A stretch of 54,100 nucleotides of DNA from Bordetella parapertussis (GCA_943328975.2 CALQCC020000033.1:1-54100); one strand, 5' to 3'. Counted from the stretch's first letter, positions 15,289 to 23,569 are shown. Numbers and translations: made by a program. Notes: generated by a model not told the origin, from the sequence alone.

Positions 15289-15756
15289 ATGGCGGGCGGA
15301 ATCGAGCAAACTCTTAAAGATCGGGGCGTACGGCTCACGCGGCAGCGCCGTGTGCTGCTGGACTTGATCGATACCTCCGGCAAACATCTCGACGCCGATA
15401 CCCTGTACCAGATGGCGAAGTTGAAAGATGCCAAGCTGAATCGCGTCACCGTCTATCGCACCCTCAAGATGCTGAAGGAAAGCGGCCTTGTAGACGAGTT
15501 GGATCTAGCGCATTTCGAGGGTGAGAAGCATTACTACGAAACCCGCTTGAAGCGCGAGCATGCGCACATCATTTGCCTGCGTTGCGGCCGCGTCGAGGAG
15601 TTCTTCGGCGAACAGTTGCACGCGGTCAAGGGCCAGGTCGAATCGCAATTCGGGTTCGAGATTGTTTTCTCTCGCACAGAGATTGGCGGCTATTGCTCGC
15701 ATTGCCAAGTCCTGCGCGCGCAGGATGACACGCAAGCTGCTGGAGTTCGTCACTGA
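15289..15756 (+). CDS. Fur-family transcriptional regulator
   Basis: 155 residues. An N-terminal winged helix (about 8-85) contains RLTRQRRVLLDLID and NRVTVYRTLKMLKESGLVDE, the recognition region typical of Fur/PerR/Zur. The C-terminal dimerisation domain has two structural-zinc pairs, C96xxC99 (CLRCG) and C136xxC139 (CSHCQ), plus HAHIICL with the sensor-site histidines. The metal it senses (iron, peroxide-iron or zinc) cannot be decided here. Its TGA stop overlaps the apparent CTG start of the next gene (CTGA), suggesting translational coupling. Confidence 0.92.
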   Translation: MAGGIEQTLKDRGVRLTRQRRVLLDLIDTSGKHLDADTLYQMAKLKDAKLNRVTVYRTLKMLKESGLVDELDLAHFEGEKHYYETRLKREHAHIICLRCGRVEEFFGEQLHAVKGQVESQFGFEIVFSRTEIGGYCSHCQVLRAQDDTQAAGVRH

Positions 15757-16988
15757 AGACGGTACTGTTCACCGCGGCCCACGGTGGATTCGTTCGGGAG
15801 AACGCTCCGCTGGGTGGGGGAGCCGCCGTCTTCGAACACCTTCTCGATGAGTGGCAGCGCACCAAACCGTTCGATGTCCGAGCTCTGACGCCGGCGATCT
15901 TAGGTTCCAACGCTCCCAGCGGACACGATCTCACTCGCTACGACGAGTCTCGTTATGCGTCGTTCTCCCACGCCTTCGAGCGCGCATGCACCGACGAGAT
16001 CCTGCGTCACGATGCTGCGGACACCGTGGTGCTCGCGAACGACATCTCTGAGGGTCCCGACTTTCGCTTGTTGGCCTCGCGAGGCTTTCGTATCTTCACG
16101 ATTTTTCACGTGGACGTGGTCGACTACGTGACCGCGCTATATTTCCGAGGCATGGTCGCGCCAGAGACAACGGTCCGCTGGTACCGCTGGCTGCGGCCCG
16201 TGCTGCCTGCGATGGCCTCGCTGGTGTGGGCGAAGCAGGAAGCGGTAGTGGACGCCTCAGCGGGCTTGATCGTACCCTCGCCTCGTATGCGCGACGTGAT
16301 CCTGCGCTGCTACCCGGATTGTCCGCCGGAGAAGATCCACGTGCTGCCGTGGGGCAACTGGCATTCGACCGAACCGGCTGATCCTACGGCGGTCGACGAG
16401 CTGCGGGCGGAATTCAGCATCCCACGCGATGCACAAGTGTTGTTGACGCTCAGCCGCATCTCGCCCGAGAAAGGCCAAGACTTGTTGCTCGAATCTCTCA
16501 TCGAATGGGAGCGGCGGGGCGGGGCACTGGAGAAACCACTCCACCTCTTTATCTGCGGCGAAGCAGCGTTCATGCAAGGTAAACGGCACATGGCGAAGTT
16601 GCGGGAGCTGGCGTCGAAACTTCGCACGGTCAAAGTGATCTTCCCCGGCCATGTAACTGGCTCCCGCAAGCGAGCCTTCTTCGGTCTTGCGGACCTCTAC
16701 GTTTTCCCCTCGCGCCACGAAAGTTACGGGCTGACGTTGATGGAAGCGATGGCGTGCGGCTTGCCCTCGGTCTGCCTGGATACGCACGGCGCGCGGAGTG
16801 TGATGCGCTCCGAGTTCGGTGCCATCGTGCAGCGTCCCGATCTAGCTCCGACCATCTTCCAGTTGCTCGGCGATGGTCCAACCCGGCTCCGGATGGGCGC
16901 CGCAGCGCGGGAATTTGCTGCGCTCGATCGATTCTCAGCGCGCTCCGCAGAACTCGCGGACCGCCTAATCGGGAGTTATGGTCTCTGA
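15753..16988 (+). CDS. Glycosyltransferase family 4, apparent CTG start
   Basis: 411 residues if read from CTG 15753. The first ATG/GTG/TTG in this frame is GTG 16026, but the 91 codons before it read as a good GT4 N-terminus: KTVLFTAAHGGFVRENAPLG, then GGGAAVFEHLLDEWQR, the glycine-rich acceptor loop. GGAG (15742-15745) lies 7 bases before the CTG, and the codon overlaps the fur stop as CTGA. The C-terminal GT-B domain has TLSRISPEKGQDLLLE, FPGHVTGSRKRAFFGLADL and RHESYGLTLMEAMACGLPS with the EX7E motif. It uses a nucleotide sugar donor; the acceptor is unknown. A shorter protein from 16026 would lack the first 91 residues of domain 1. Confidence 0.85.
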   Translation: MKTVLFTAAHGGFVRENAPLGGGAAVFEHLLDEWQRTKPFDVRALTPAILGSNAPSGHDLTRYDESRYASFSHAFERACTDEILRHDAADTVVLANDISEGPDFRLLASRGFRIFTIFHVDVVDYVTALYFRGMVAPETTVRWYRWLRPVLPAMASLVWAKQEAVVDASAGLIVPSPRMRDVILRCYPDCPPEKIHVLPWGNWHSTEPADPTAVDELRAEFSIPRDAQVLLTLSRISPEKGQDLLLESLIEWERRGGALEKPLHLFICGEAAFMQGKRHMAKLRELASKLRTVKVIFPGHVTGSRKRAFFGLADLYVFPSRHESYGLTLMEAMACGLPSVCLDTHGARSVMRSEFGAIVQRPDLAPTIFQLLGDGPTRLRMGAAAREFAALDRFSARSAELADRLIGSYGL

Positions 16989-17004
16989 CACCGAATTATT
17001 CCGT
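16984..17004. repeat. Solitary REP-like palindrome between GT4 and dnaG
   Basis: TCTGACACC at 16984-16992 is identical to the core of the palindromes flanking the RAYT gene at 48 kb. It continues as GAATTATTC and GTGTC, making an imperfect 21-base palindrome (GACAC...GTGTC) at about 16987-17007. The stop codon of the GT4 gene lies inside it. Confidence 0.5.
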
Positions 17005-17036
17005 GTCATAATCTGGATTCGGACGGGCCCCTCGCT

Positions 17037-18818
17037 TTGGATTTCGTAGAGCAACTCAAATCATCCATCGATATCGTAAAAGTCATTGGCGAATACGTGC
17101 GCCTGGAGCGCAAGGGAGCCACAGGACGTTACTCCGGCTTGTGCCCGTTTCATCAAGAGAAGACCCCGTCCTTTAGCGTCCACCAGCAGCGCCAGTTCTA
17201 CAAATGCTTTGGCTGCGGAGCTTCCGGTGACGTCTTGAAGTTCGTGATGGAGCACGACGGCCTCACCTTCCCTGAAACACTGCGATCATTATCCGAACGC
17301 TTCGGCATCCCCATGCCGCAGCGCAACGAATACTCCGACGCCGATTCTCGATTGCGTGCGGCCTTGTTTGAAATGCACGAGATCGCGGCCGACGTATTCC
17401 GCGAGAACCTGCGCGGATCGCATGGAGCAGAAGCGCGCGCCTACCTGGAACATCGCGGCATCTCGCAGGAGTTGGTAGATGTCTTCGGGCTGGGCTTCTC
17501 CGATACGTCCGGCCAGTCGCTCGTCCGGCGTTTCGCCGATCGTAAGTTCTCTACGGAACAACTGGAAGCCTCTGGCTTAGTCCGCAAGCGCAACGAAGGC
17601 CCAGGACATTTCGATTCCTTCCGGGGACGGCTGATGTTCCCGATCCACAACGAATCCGGCAAGGTGATCGGCTTCGGCGGACGGGCGATGCGGGATGAGG
17701 ATCAGCCCAAGTACCTGAACTCGCCCGAGACGCCCATCTATAAGAAGACGACGGTGTTGTACAACCTGCATCGCGCGCGTGATGGCATGCGAAAGCATGG
17801 ACGCACGGTTCTCGTTGAAGGCTACATGGACGTCATCGGTGTCTACGCGGCGGGTGTCAAGGAAGTGGTGGCGAGCTGCGGAACCGCGTTGACCAACGCG
17901 CAGGTCCGCGCGATGCACCGTCACGCCGACGCGGTGATTCTCAATTTCGATCCCGACCCGGCGGGCGAAAATGCAGCCGAGCGCGCGATTCAGCTCCTGC
18001 TCGATGAAGGTCTGCAAGTGCGCGTCCTCTCGTTAGGCGGGGCTGGTGGGGAACCCGGAGCCAAGCTCGATCCAGATGAATTCGTGAAGCGCTTCGGTGC
18101 TGAAGCGTACCGAGCCAAGCTCGATTCAGCCAGCAGTTACTTCCACTGGCTGGCGGACCGCGCTCGCGGGAAGTTCGACATGCGGTCCGCGGAAGGCAAG
18201 GTGGCGGCCTTCAAGTTCTTGTTGCCGAACGTGCAGAAGGTTGCGGATAAGTTGGAACGCGCCGCCGTCGTCAACGACTTGGCCGGCTACCTGGGCGTGG
18301 ATCCCAGCATGGTGCTGGACCAGTTCAAACGGGCGGCCAACGAACGGCGTCCGGCAGCGCCCGTCGCTACCCGGAAGGAGATCCCGGCATCGGAGCGCAT
18401 CCTATTGATGGCGCTGCTCTCCAGCGGTCGCGTGCGCGAAGAGATCCTGCCGCAACTCCGGCCGGAGATGATCGAAGGCTTTCTAAGTCGCGAAATTATC
18501 GAGGCTTTTCGCCATGTGACCTCCGACGATCCGGCTCGGGTCTTCTCCGAATTGGAGGGCCGCCTCACAGAATCCAGCCGTGCGCTATTGCACGACGCCA
18601 TTGCCGCCGATCATACAGAGGAAGGCATGGAAGAAGAACTCGCCTGGAGCCAAGCTTCGGCGTGTTTGGGTCGGCTTCGATCGGATTTTCGTAAGCGCAG
18701 GCTTGCAGACTTGAAAGCGCAAGTGAAGATCGCCGAGCGCGAGGGGCGAGTCAGAGAAGCGATGACTCTGTACGGGGAGTTGGAACAATTGGAGCGGGAG
18801 CAGCGCGGAGCATCGTAA
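17037..18818 (+). CDS. dnaG: DNA primase DnaG
   Basis: 593 residues from a TTG start (DFVEQLKSSIDIVKVIGEYV is the standard N-terminus). The CHC2 zinc finger CPFHQEKTPSFSV...CFGCGASGD sits at about 40-65. The primase core and Toprim domain follow at about 120-350: RGRLMFPIHNESGKVIGFGG, NLHRARDGMRKHGRTVLVEG with the catalytic acid in VEGYMDVI, and ILNFDPDPAGENAAER. The C-terminal helicase-binding part ends in coiled-coil-like charged helices. It makes RNA primers at the replication fork. It is followed by rpoD after 138 bases, keeping the widespread dnaG-rpoD macromolecular-synthesis order without rpsU. Confidence 0.96.
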   Translation: MDFVEQLKSSIDIVKVIGEYVRLERKGATGRYSGLCPFHQEKTPSFSVHQQRQFYKCFGCGASGDVLKFVMEHDGLTFPETLRSLSERFGIPMPQRNEYSDADSRLRAALFEMHEIAADVFRENLRGSHGAEARAYLEHRGISQELVDVFGLGFSDTSGQSLVRRFADRKFSTEQLEASGLVRKRNEGPGHFDSFRGRLMFPIHNESGKVIGFGGRAMRDEDQPKYLNSPETPIYKKTTVLYNLHRARDGMRKHGRTVLVEGYMDVIGVYAAGVKEVVASCGTALTNAQVRAMHRHADAVILNFDPDPAGENAAERAIQLLLDEGLQVRVLSLGGAGGEPGAKLDPDEFVKRFGAEAYRAKLDSASSYFHWLADRARGKFDMRSAEGKVAAFKFLLPNVQKVADKLERAAVVNDLAGYLGVDPSMVLDQFKRAANERRPAAPVATRKEIPASERILLMALLSSGRVREEILPQLRPEMIEGFLSREIIEAFRHVTSDDPARVFSELEGRLTESSRALLHDAIAADHTEEGMEEELAWSQASACLGRLRSDFRKRRLADLKAQVKIAEREGRVREAMTLYGELEQLEREQRGAS

Positions 18819-18915
18819 CCGTTTCCAACGCTAGACGCAAGCGCGTCCGGGCCGGTGATTGTAACGAGTGCGCAGTATCAGTGTTGTAAACTGTAATCAA
18901 CTCGGAGGGGTCGCT

Positions 18916-18933
18916 ATGGGCGCACTTTTCTGA
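18916..18933 (+). other. Five-codon mini-ORF with strong ribosome site before rpoD
   Basis: GGAGGGG at 18904-18910 is the best Shine-Dalgarno sequence near this gene, and 5 bases later an ATG opens the peptide MGALF followed by TGA. The rpoD ATG at 18957 is 23 bases further, in another frame, with no comparable ribosome site of its own. It may be a leader peptide or the strong site may serve rpoD by reinitiation. Confidence 0.4.
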
Positions 18934-18956
18934 GTGGCAACAAAGCGAATCGACTG

Positions 18957-20606
18957 ATGGACTCAGGCAAAGAAAAAGGTTACGCGCTCTACGACGAGGT
19001 CAACGAACTGGTGACCGAGGATTTCCAGAGCACGGGCCGCGATCTCGACGACGTGCTTAGTGAGTTCGACGCTGCTGGCGTTGAGATACTCGAAGAGCCC
19101 AAGATCGAATTCGATAAAAAAGCCGACGAAGTTGAAGATTTCGGCGACCTCGAACTGCCCACCGACATCGCGGAGAAAACCAACGACCCGGTCCGCATGT
19201 ATTTGCGCGAGATGGGCACGGTGCCGTTGCTCACCCGTGACGGGGAAATCGAGCTTGCCAAACGGATCGCCCGCGGTCAGGCTGCGGTTAAGAAAGCGCT
19301 GTCCCGTTCCCCTATCGTCATCCGCGAGGTGTTGTCGCTGGCCGAAGAACTGCAGGCCGAGCCGGAAAAGGCGCGCGACATCCTGATCCTGCCGGACTTG
19401 ATGGCCACCGACGAAGTCATCGCCGAGCAGACGCAGGAACTCATTAATACGATCGAGGAGATCGAGAAGCAATACCGAAAGTCTCAGCAGTGTCGCCAGA
19501 AGTTGCAGGCCGTTTCACGCAACATGAAGCCCAAAGCGCATCGCACGTTGCGCTGGAGCTTGGCGCGCACCATGGTCACAATTTCGCGCCTCATCCGCGG
19601 GATCTCATTCTCTTCCGAAATGCGCCACACTCTGGGCGGACGTTTGCGTCGCGCAGTGGAAGAGATTCGGTCCATTGAGAAGGAAATCGCCCGCGTCCAG
19701 AGGGAGATCGAAAGCGCCCCCGGCGGCGTGCAGGGTCCGGCGGCAAATCTACGCAAGGAGCTCAAGCAGCACAGCCACCGCATCCAGGATCACGAAGAGG
19801 AATCCGGCGCCACTGCGAGTGAACTGCGCCGCACTCTTCAAGTTGTCGAGCGTGGCGAGCAGGAAGCCGAAGTTGCGAAGAAGCAACTCATTGAGGCGAA
19901 TCTTCGCCTGGTGGTTTCCATCGCCAAGCGCTACACCAACCGCGGTCTCCAGTTCCTCGATCTCATTCAAGAAGGCAATATTGGCCTGATGAAAGCGGTC
20001 GACAAGTTCGACTATCAGCGCGGATTCAAATTTTCCACCTACGCAACTTGGTGGGTGCGGCAGGCCATCACGCGTGCTATTGCCGATCAAGCCCGCACGA
20101 TTCGCATCCCGGTGCACATGATCGAGACCATCAATAAACTGGTCCGGTTGCAGCGTCTGATGCAGCAGGAACTGGGTCGCGAACCGACCACCGAAGAACT
20201 CGCGGTCAAGCTCGAACTGCCGGTGGGCAAAGTCCGCAAGGTGATGCGCATCGCGCAGGAGCCCATCTCGCTCGAAACTCCTGTGGGTGAAGAAGAGGAG
20301 TCGCACCTAGGCGACTTCATCATTGACCGCCGCGTGGTGTCGCCCTCGGAAGCTGTCATCAATCTGAATCTGCGCGAGCAGACCGCCGAGGTCTTGAAGA
20401 CCCTCAGTCCGCGCGAAGAGAAGATCGTAACGATGCGCTTCGGCCTCCAGGATGGGAGCGAGCACACTCTCGAAGAAGTGGGCCAGCACTTCGCCGTCAC
20501 ACGCGAACGCATCCGCCAGATTGAAGCTAAGGCGCTCCGCAAGTTGCGCCACCCCAGCCGCAGCCATCGCCTCAAGGCGTTCCTCGAAACCTCGTCTAAC
20601 GACTAA
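18957..20606 (+). CDS. rpoD: RNA polymerase primary sigma factor RpoD (sigma-70)
   Basis: 549 residues. Region 1.1-like N-terminus ([15 protein letters not shown]), region 1.2 [17 protein letters not shown], a long non-conserved helical insert at about 170-300, region 2 with [16 protein letters not shown] and [15 protein letters not shown] (-10 recognition), region 3, and region 4 with the helix-turn-helix [18 protein letters not shown] (-35 recognition). All regions point to the housekeeping sigma factor. The N-terminus is short compared with E. coli. The start is chosen from the match [11 protein letters not shown] close to the ATG; the ribosome site is weak, while a strong one precedes a mini-ORF 41 bases upstream. 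Confidence 0.95.
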   Translation: MDSGKEKGYALYDEVNELVTEDFQSTGRDLDDVLSEFDAAGVEILEEPKIEFDKKADEVEDFGDLELPTDIAEKTNDPVRMYLREMGTVPLLTRDGEIELAKRIARGQAAVKKALSRSPIVIREVLSLAEELQAEPEKARDILILPDLMATDEVIAEQTQELINTIEEIEKQYRKSQQCRQKLQAVSRNMKPKAHRTLRWSLARTMVTISRLIRGISFSSEMRHTLGGRLRRAVEEIRSIEKEIARVQREIESAPGGVQGPAANLRKELKQHSHRIQDHEEESGATASELRRTLQVVERGEQEAEVAKKQLIEANLRLVVSIAKRYTNRGLQFLDLIQEGNIGLMKAVDKFDYQRGFKFSTYATWWVRQAITRAIADQARTIRIPVHMIETINKLVRLQRLMQQELGREPTTEELAVKLELPVGKVRKVMRIAQEPISLETPVGEEEESHLGDFIIDRRVVSPSEAVINLNLREQTAEVLKTLSPREEKIVTMRFGLQDGSEHTLEEVGQHFAVTRERIRQIEAKALRKLRHPSRSHRLKAFLETSSND

Positions 20607-20632
20607 CGTTTTGAACGGTTAGACTGGTGCGT

Positions 20633-21292
20633 ATGCATCGCGCCTTGTGTGCTCTTCTGCTGGCGACCACTGCGTTCGCACAGCAACCGCCTGCCGCTCC
20701 AGCCAAACCTCAGCGCCCGACCCTGCTATTCCGCGAGGAATGGAAACAAACCCTGGAGGTGCCGCTGACGCAGGAGTTCGTCTCCAATCCGGACCTGGAA
20801 CTCAAGCTCTACGGACCCAGCGCAGCCGAGATGCGCGTGACCTCCGAAGGCGCTTCGCCCCCGCACACGTTCTCCGGCATGTGTCCGCAGACGTGCGCCG
20901 TCGCGCTGCACTACAAAGGTGGCTTTGCCGACCTGCGTGGCCTCGCGAAGATGCGCTGGATGACCAAGACGTCGGGGTTCCACCTTGTCCGCCCCATCAT
21001 CAAGCTGGCGGACGGAACGTGGCTGGTGGGAGACCACGCCGAAGGCTACGAATTTGATTGGCACGAGACGGAGTTCTATTTCTCTGAACTCCGCTGGCAG
21101 CGCCTCAACATCGAAAAGATAACCCCGTTCGGCGGTTGGGCCACAGGCGTTGATCTGAGCAAAGTGGACGAAATCGGCTTCACCGATCTGATGCCCGGAG
21201 GCGGCCACGGTGCCGCCAGAGGTACACAGTCTGCGACCGCATGGTCCGACGTAGCCCGTATCGAAATCTACGCGAACGCAGTTGCCCGTTAG
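20633..21292 (+). CDS. Secreted protein of unknown function
   Basis: 219 residues from ATG 20633; a GTG two codons earlier is possible. Signal peptide MHRALCALLLATTAFAQ followed by a short Pro/Ala-rich linker. The rest looks like a single beta-sandwich: LLFREEWKQTLEVPLTQEF, RWMTKTSGFHLVRPIIKLA, FSELRWQRLNIEKI and VARIEIYANAVAR, reminiscent of concanavalin-type carbohydrate-binding or DUF1080-like proteins, though I cannot name the family. Its TAG stop overlaps the stop of the convergent dehydratase gene by 4 bases (TTAG). Confidence 0.75.
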   Translation: MHRALCALLLATTAFAQQPPAAPAKPQRPTLLFREEWKQTLEVPLTQEFVSNPDLELKLYGPSAAEMRVTSEGASPPHTFSGMCPQTCAVALHYKGGFADLRGLAKMRWMTKTSGFHLVRPIIKLADGTWLVGDHAEGYEFDWHETEFYFSELRWQRLNIEKITPFGGWATGVDLSKVDEIGFTDLMPGGGHGAARGTQSATAWSDVARIEIYANAVAR

Positions 21293-22251
21293 AGCGGTTC
21301 GAAGGGCGTCAACTGTTCCAATGGAATGTTGCCGCCGCTCAGCAGGAGCACCACATGCCGATCGACCGTGAACTGGCGCCGCAACCGGTCCGCTGCAGCT
21401 AGCGGGCAAGCGCCCGCGGGCTCGACTAGAATCTTCATCCGTTCCAGCATGAACCGTACGGAGTCGAGCGCTTCTTCATCGGACACGACGGTTATTTCTT
21501 GCAACAACTGCTGCGCCGCGGCGAAGGTGGTCTAGGATGGTGCTGTCGCGCCCAGCGCGCGAGCCACCGACGTAGTCCCGCTCAGCGTCACGATCTCGCC
21601 TGCGGACAGCGACTGCGCCATGCAGTCCGCTCCTTCGGTCTCCACGCCCCAGATGTTCACGGTGGGCTTCAGTGTCTTGATTGCAGTCGCGACGCCGGTC
21701 ATCATCCCGCCGCCGCCGATGCTCACAATCACGTCCGTGACCTGCGGAGTGTCTTCCAGGATTTCCAGGCCCATGGTTCCTTGGCCCGCCATCACATCGG
21801 GATCGTCAAAGGGATGAATGAAATTCCAGCCCGCCCGTTCCAGATCTTCGACCTCGGTAAACGCCTCGGATGCAGTCGCCGCAAACTCCACCTCGGCGTC
21901 GTAACCGCGAGCAGCTTCGATGTAGTTGGTGGGCGTTCCTTCCGGCATCAAAATTAACGCCTTCAAGTCCAGCGCCCGTGCCGCGTAGGCCACCGCTAGC
22001 CCATGATTGCCGCCGCTCACGGCCACCACGCCGGTATTGCGGAACTCCGGGCTCAGGCTCAGCAGCTTGTTGAACACGCCGCGTACCTTGAACGATCCGG
22101 TCTTTTGGAAAAGCTCGAGCTTGCAGTAGACGTTCGTCTTGAGGGCTTCGCTCAAGGTCGAACTGATGACCTGCGGAGTGCGTCGCACGCAAGGGGACAC
22201 GCGCTGTCTCGCTCTTTGGATATCCGCAAGTGTAATCGCGTGGATGCTCAC
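21289..22251 (-). pseudogene. Threonine/serine dehydratase, interrupted by one in-frame amber codon
   Basis: A 320-codon reading frame, GTG start at 22251, of the PLP-dependent fold-type II threonine dehydratase family (deaminates L-threonine or L-serine, or acts as a racemase). KTGSFKVRGVFNKLL carries the PLP-binding lysine, VAVSGGNHGLAVAY is the substrate/serine loop, and VSIGGGGMMTGVATAIK is the phosphate-binding glycine loop. Codon 240 is TAG (21534-21532). Immediately after it the same frame continues with TTFAAAQQLLQEITVVSDEE, RMKILVEPAGACPLAAA and VVLLLSGGNIPLEQL, the expected C-terminal end. No frameshift is needed. Either a recent pseudogene, a sequencing error, or amber readthrough. 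Confidence 0.85.
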
Positions 22252-22259
22252 GAATCTTC

Positions 22260-22297
22260 AGTGTACCCGGCCTGTAGGCCGGCCTGTAAGTTATGAT
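22260..22297. promoter_or_regulatory. Compact divergent promoter with central palindrome
   Basis: Only 52 bases separate the dehydratase GTG (22251) and the osmC ATG (22304). On the minus strand TACACT (22265-22260) ends 8 bases from the GTG. On the plus strand TATGAT (22292-22297) ends 6 bases before the ATG. Between them CCGGCC-TGTA-GGCCGG (22267-22282) is a perfect palindrome, a candidate operator. Both mRNAs would be essentially leaderless. Confidence 0.5.
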
Positions 22298-22303
22298 GCC
22301 TGC

Positions 22304-22738
22304 ATGAAGAACGACTACGCTTCAGTAGAGTACGCCGGCAACGATTTCTTCGTCGCCACCACGCCCAGCGGCCACGCGCAGGTGCTGGATATCGACGGGC
22401 AGCGCTCGGCTGCCTCAGGACCGTTTGAACTGGTGCAGATCGCGCTCGCCGGTTGCACGGGAGCCGACGTGATTTCCGTCCTCAAGAAGAAGCGCCAGCA
22501 GGTGACTTCCTATCGTGTCGAAGTTCGGGCCACCCGTCGCGAAGAGTACCCTCGGAGCTACCAGCGCATTGACGTCAAGCATATCGTGCGCGGGCGGGGC
22601 ATTTCGGAAAAGGCGGTGGAGCACGCCGTGAAACTCTCGACGGACAAGTATTGTGGAGTGATCTCCTCCCTGCGGCCCACGGCTGAGATCGTGGCCACCT
22701 GGGAGATCCAAGAAGAGCCAGCCGCAACTGAGGCGTAA
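22304..22738 (+). CDS. OsmC-family peroxidase-like protein
   Basis: 144 residues from ATG 22304; longer upstream readings cross the divergent dehydratase gene and are rejected. The two conserved cysteines of the family are present: C51 in LVQIALAGCTGADVISVL and C117 in LSTDKYCGVISSL. OsmC/Ohr proteins are cytoplasmic dimers that reduce organic hydroperoxides with these cysteines; this one is closer to the OsmC/YhfA subgroup by its QIALAGCTG motif. It faces a peroxiredoxin gene downstream across a hairpin terminator, making a small peroxide-defence neighbourhood. Confidence 0.9.
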   Translation: MKNDYASVEYAGNDFFVATTPSGHAQVLDIDGQRSAASGPFELVQIALAGCTGADVISVLKKKRQQVTSYRVEVRATRREEYPRSYQRIDVKHIVRGRGISEKAVEHAVKLSTDKYCGVISSLRPTAEIVATWEIQEEPAATEA

Positions 22739-22745
22739 AAACAGA

Positions 22746-22774
22746 ACGGCGGCCCGGGTGCACCGGACCGCCGT
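22746..22774. terminator. Hairpin between the convergent osmC and peroxiredoxin genes
   Basis: ACGGCGGCCCGG (22746-22757), loop GTGCA, CCGGACCGCCGT (22763-22774): a 12-base stem with one mismatch. On the minus strand it is followed by TTCTGTTTTT, so it serves best as the terminator of the peroxiredoxin gene; on the plus strand it lacks a T-tract. Confidence 0.75.
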
Positions 22775-22798
22775 AAAACTGCTCTGCTTGTACGAAAA

Positions 22799-23362
22799 CT
22801 ACTTGGTCATCGTCGCCAGGTCAGCCAGGACTTCCTTGCTGTGCGGCGTCGGGTTGACGTTCGCGTAAACCTTGCGGATGTTACCCTGCGGATCGATCAG
22901 GAACGTGTTGCGTGCCGCGATGTGATCCTGCTTGAAGCGTTCCTTGGCCGCGCCTTCCAGTTTGGTCAACGAGCCATACTGATCGATCGTGGTGCCCGCC
23001 GGATCCGCCAACGTTTTGAACGTCAGGTTCTCTTTGGTGCAGAACTCTTTATGAGAATCGATGCTGTCCGCGCTCACGCCCACGATGGCCGCGTTCAGGG
23101 CGGTGTACTTCGGCTGATCTTCCTGGAAGTTGTGCGCCTCAATCGTGCAGCCTTGCGTGAAATCTTTCGGGTAGAAGTACAGCACCACCCACTTGCCGTT
23201 GAAGTCCTTCAAGCTGACCTGCTTGCCTTCCTGCGAGGGCAGGGTAAAGGCCGGGGCTTTCGTGCCCGCTGCCGGGATGGACGCCGCGAAGGCGAGCGTG
23301 CCGGCCACCAGGGCCATGCCGACCATACCCAGAATCAAACGAATGTTGTTGTTCCGCTTCAT
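22799..23362 (-). CDS. Exported peroxiredoxin, Bcp/PrxQ type
   Basis: 187 residues with an N-terminal signal (MKRNNNIRLILGMVGMALVAG, cleavage near AFAA). The thioredoxin-like peroxidase domain follows: KAPAFTLPSQEGKQVSL, then VVLYFYPKDFTQGCTIEAHNF with peroxidatic C72. In classical Bcp the resolving cysteine is five residues later; here that position is H77, and another cysteine, C108 (HKEFCTKEN), might substitute. It reduces hydroperoxides, in this case outside the cytoplasm given the signal peptide; TlpA-like proteins could regenerate it, but that is inference. Convergent with osmC. Confidence 0.9.
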   Translation of the reverse strand: MKRNNNIRLILGMVGMALVAGTLAFAASIPAAGTKAPAFTLPSQEGKQVSLKDFNGKWVVLYFYPKDFTQGCTIEAHNFQEDQPKYTALNAAIVGVSADSIDSHKEFCTKENLTFKTLADPAGTTIDQYGSLTKLEGAAKERFKQDHIAARNTFLIDPQGNIRKVYANVNPTPHSKEVLADLATMTK

Positions 23363-23540
23363 GTAGTGTGAATCTCCTCTGTGTTGTGAAACTCCCCCGG
23401 AAGCGGGGTTGCCTTCAAGTTATCACAAAACGTGGATCAATAGAGTCCGATTTCGGCGCCTTGGAGTCCCCCTGCGCGGTGGACTAGCTCCGACCGTGAG
23501 GTGGAAGTCCTATGAAATACGAGGCTAGGCCGATTGCAAG
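23363..23540. other. Intergenic stretch between peroxiredoxin and acpP
   Basis: Contains no plausible gene. A hairpin can be drawn from AGTCC...GGACT in 23464-23485, with related AGTCC/GGACT words repeated nearby (about 23440-23510). The rest shows nothing I recognise; the acpP promoter starts at 23541. Confidence 0.45.
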
Positions 23541-23569
23541 TTGCTTCTCGCCCCCCATACCGGTAGAAT
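23541..23569 (+). promoter_or_regulatory. acpP: Sigma-70-type promoter of acpP
   Basis: TTGCTT (23541-23546) and TAGAAT (23564-23569) are separated by exactly 17 bases. The predicted start near 23576 gives a leader of about 54 bases ending in the strong ribosome site CAGGAGGATAC before the ATG at 23630. Confidence 0.68.

Noticed and set aside
16026-16988. GT4 glycosyltransferase starting at GTG 16026
   Set aside because: It would discard 91 upstream codons that clearly encode the GT4 N-terminal acceptor loop in the same frame.
22139-22303. N-terminal extension of the OsmC protein
   Set aside because: It lies antisense to the start of the dehydratase gene and encodes nothing like the OsmC fold; ATG 22304 gives the standard protein.
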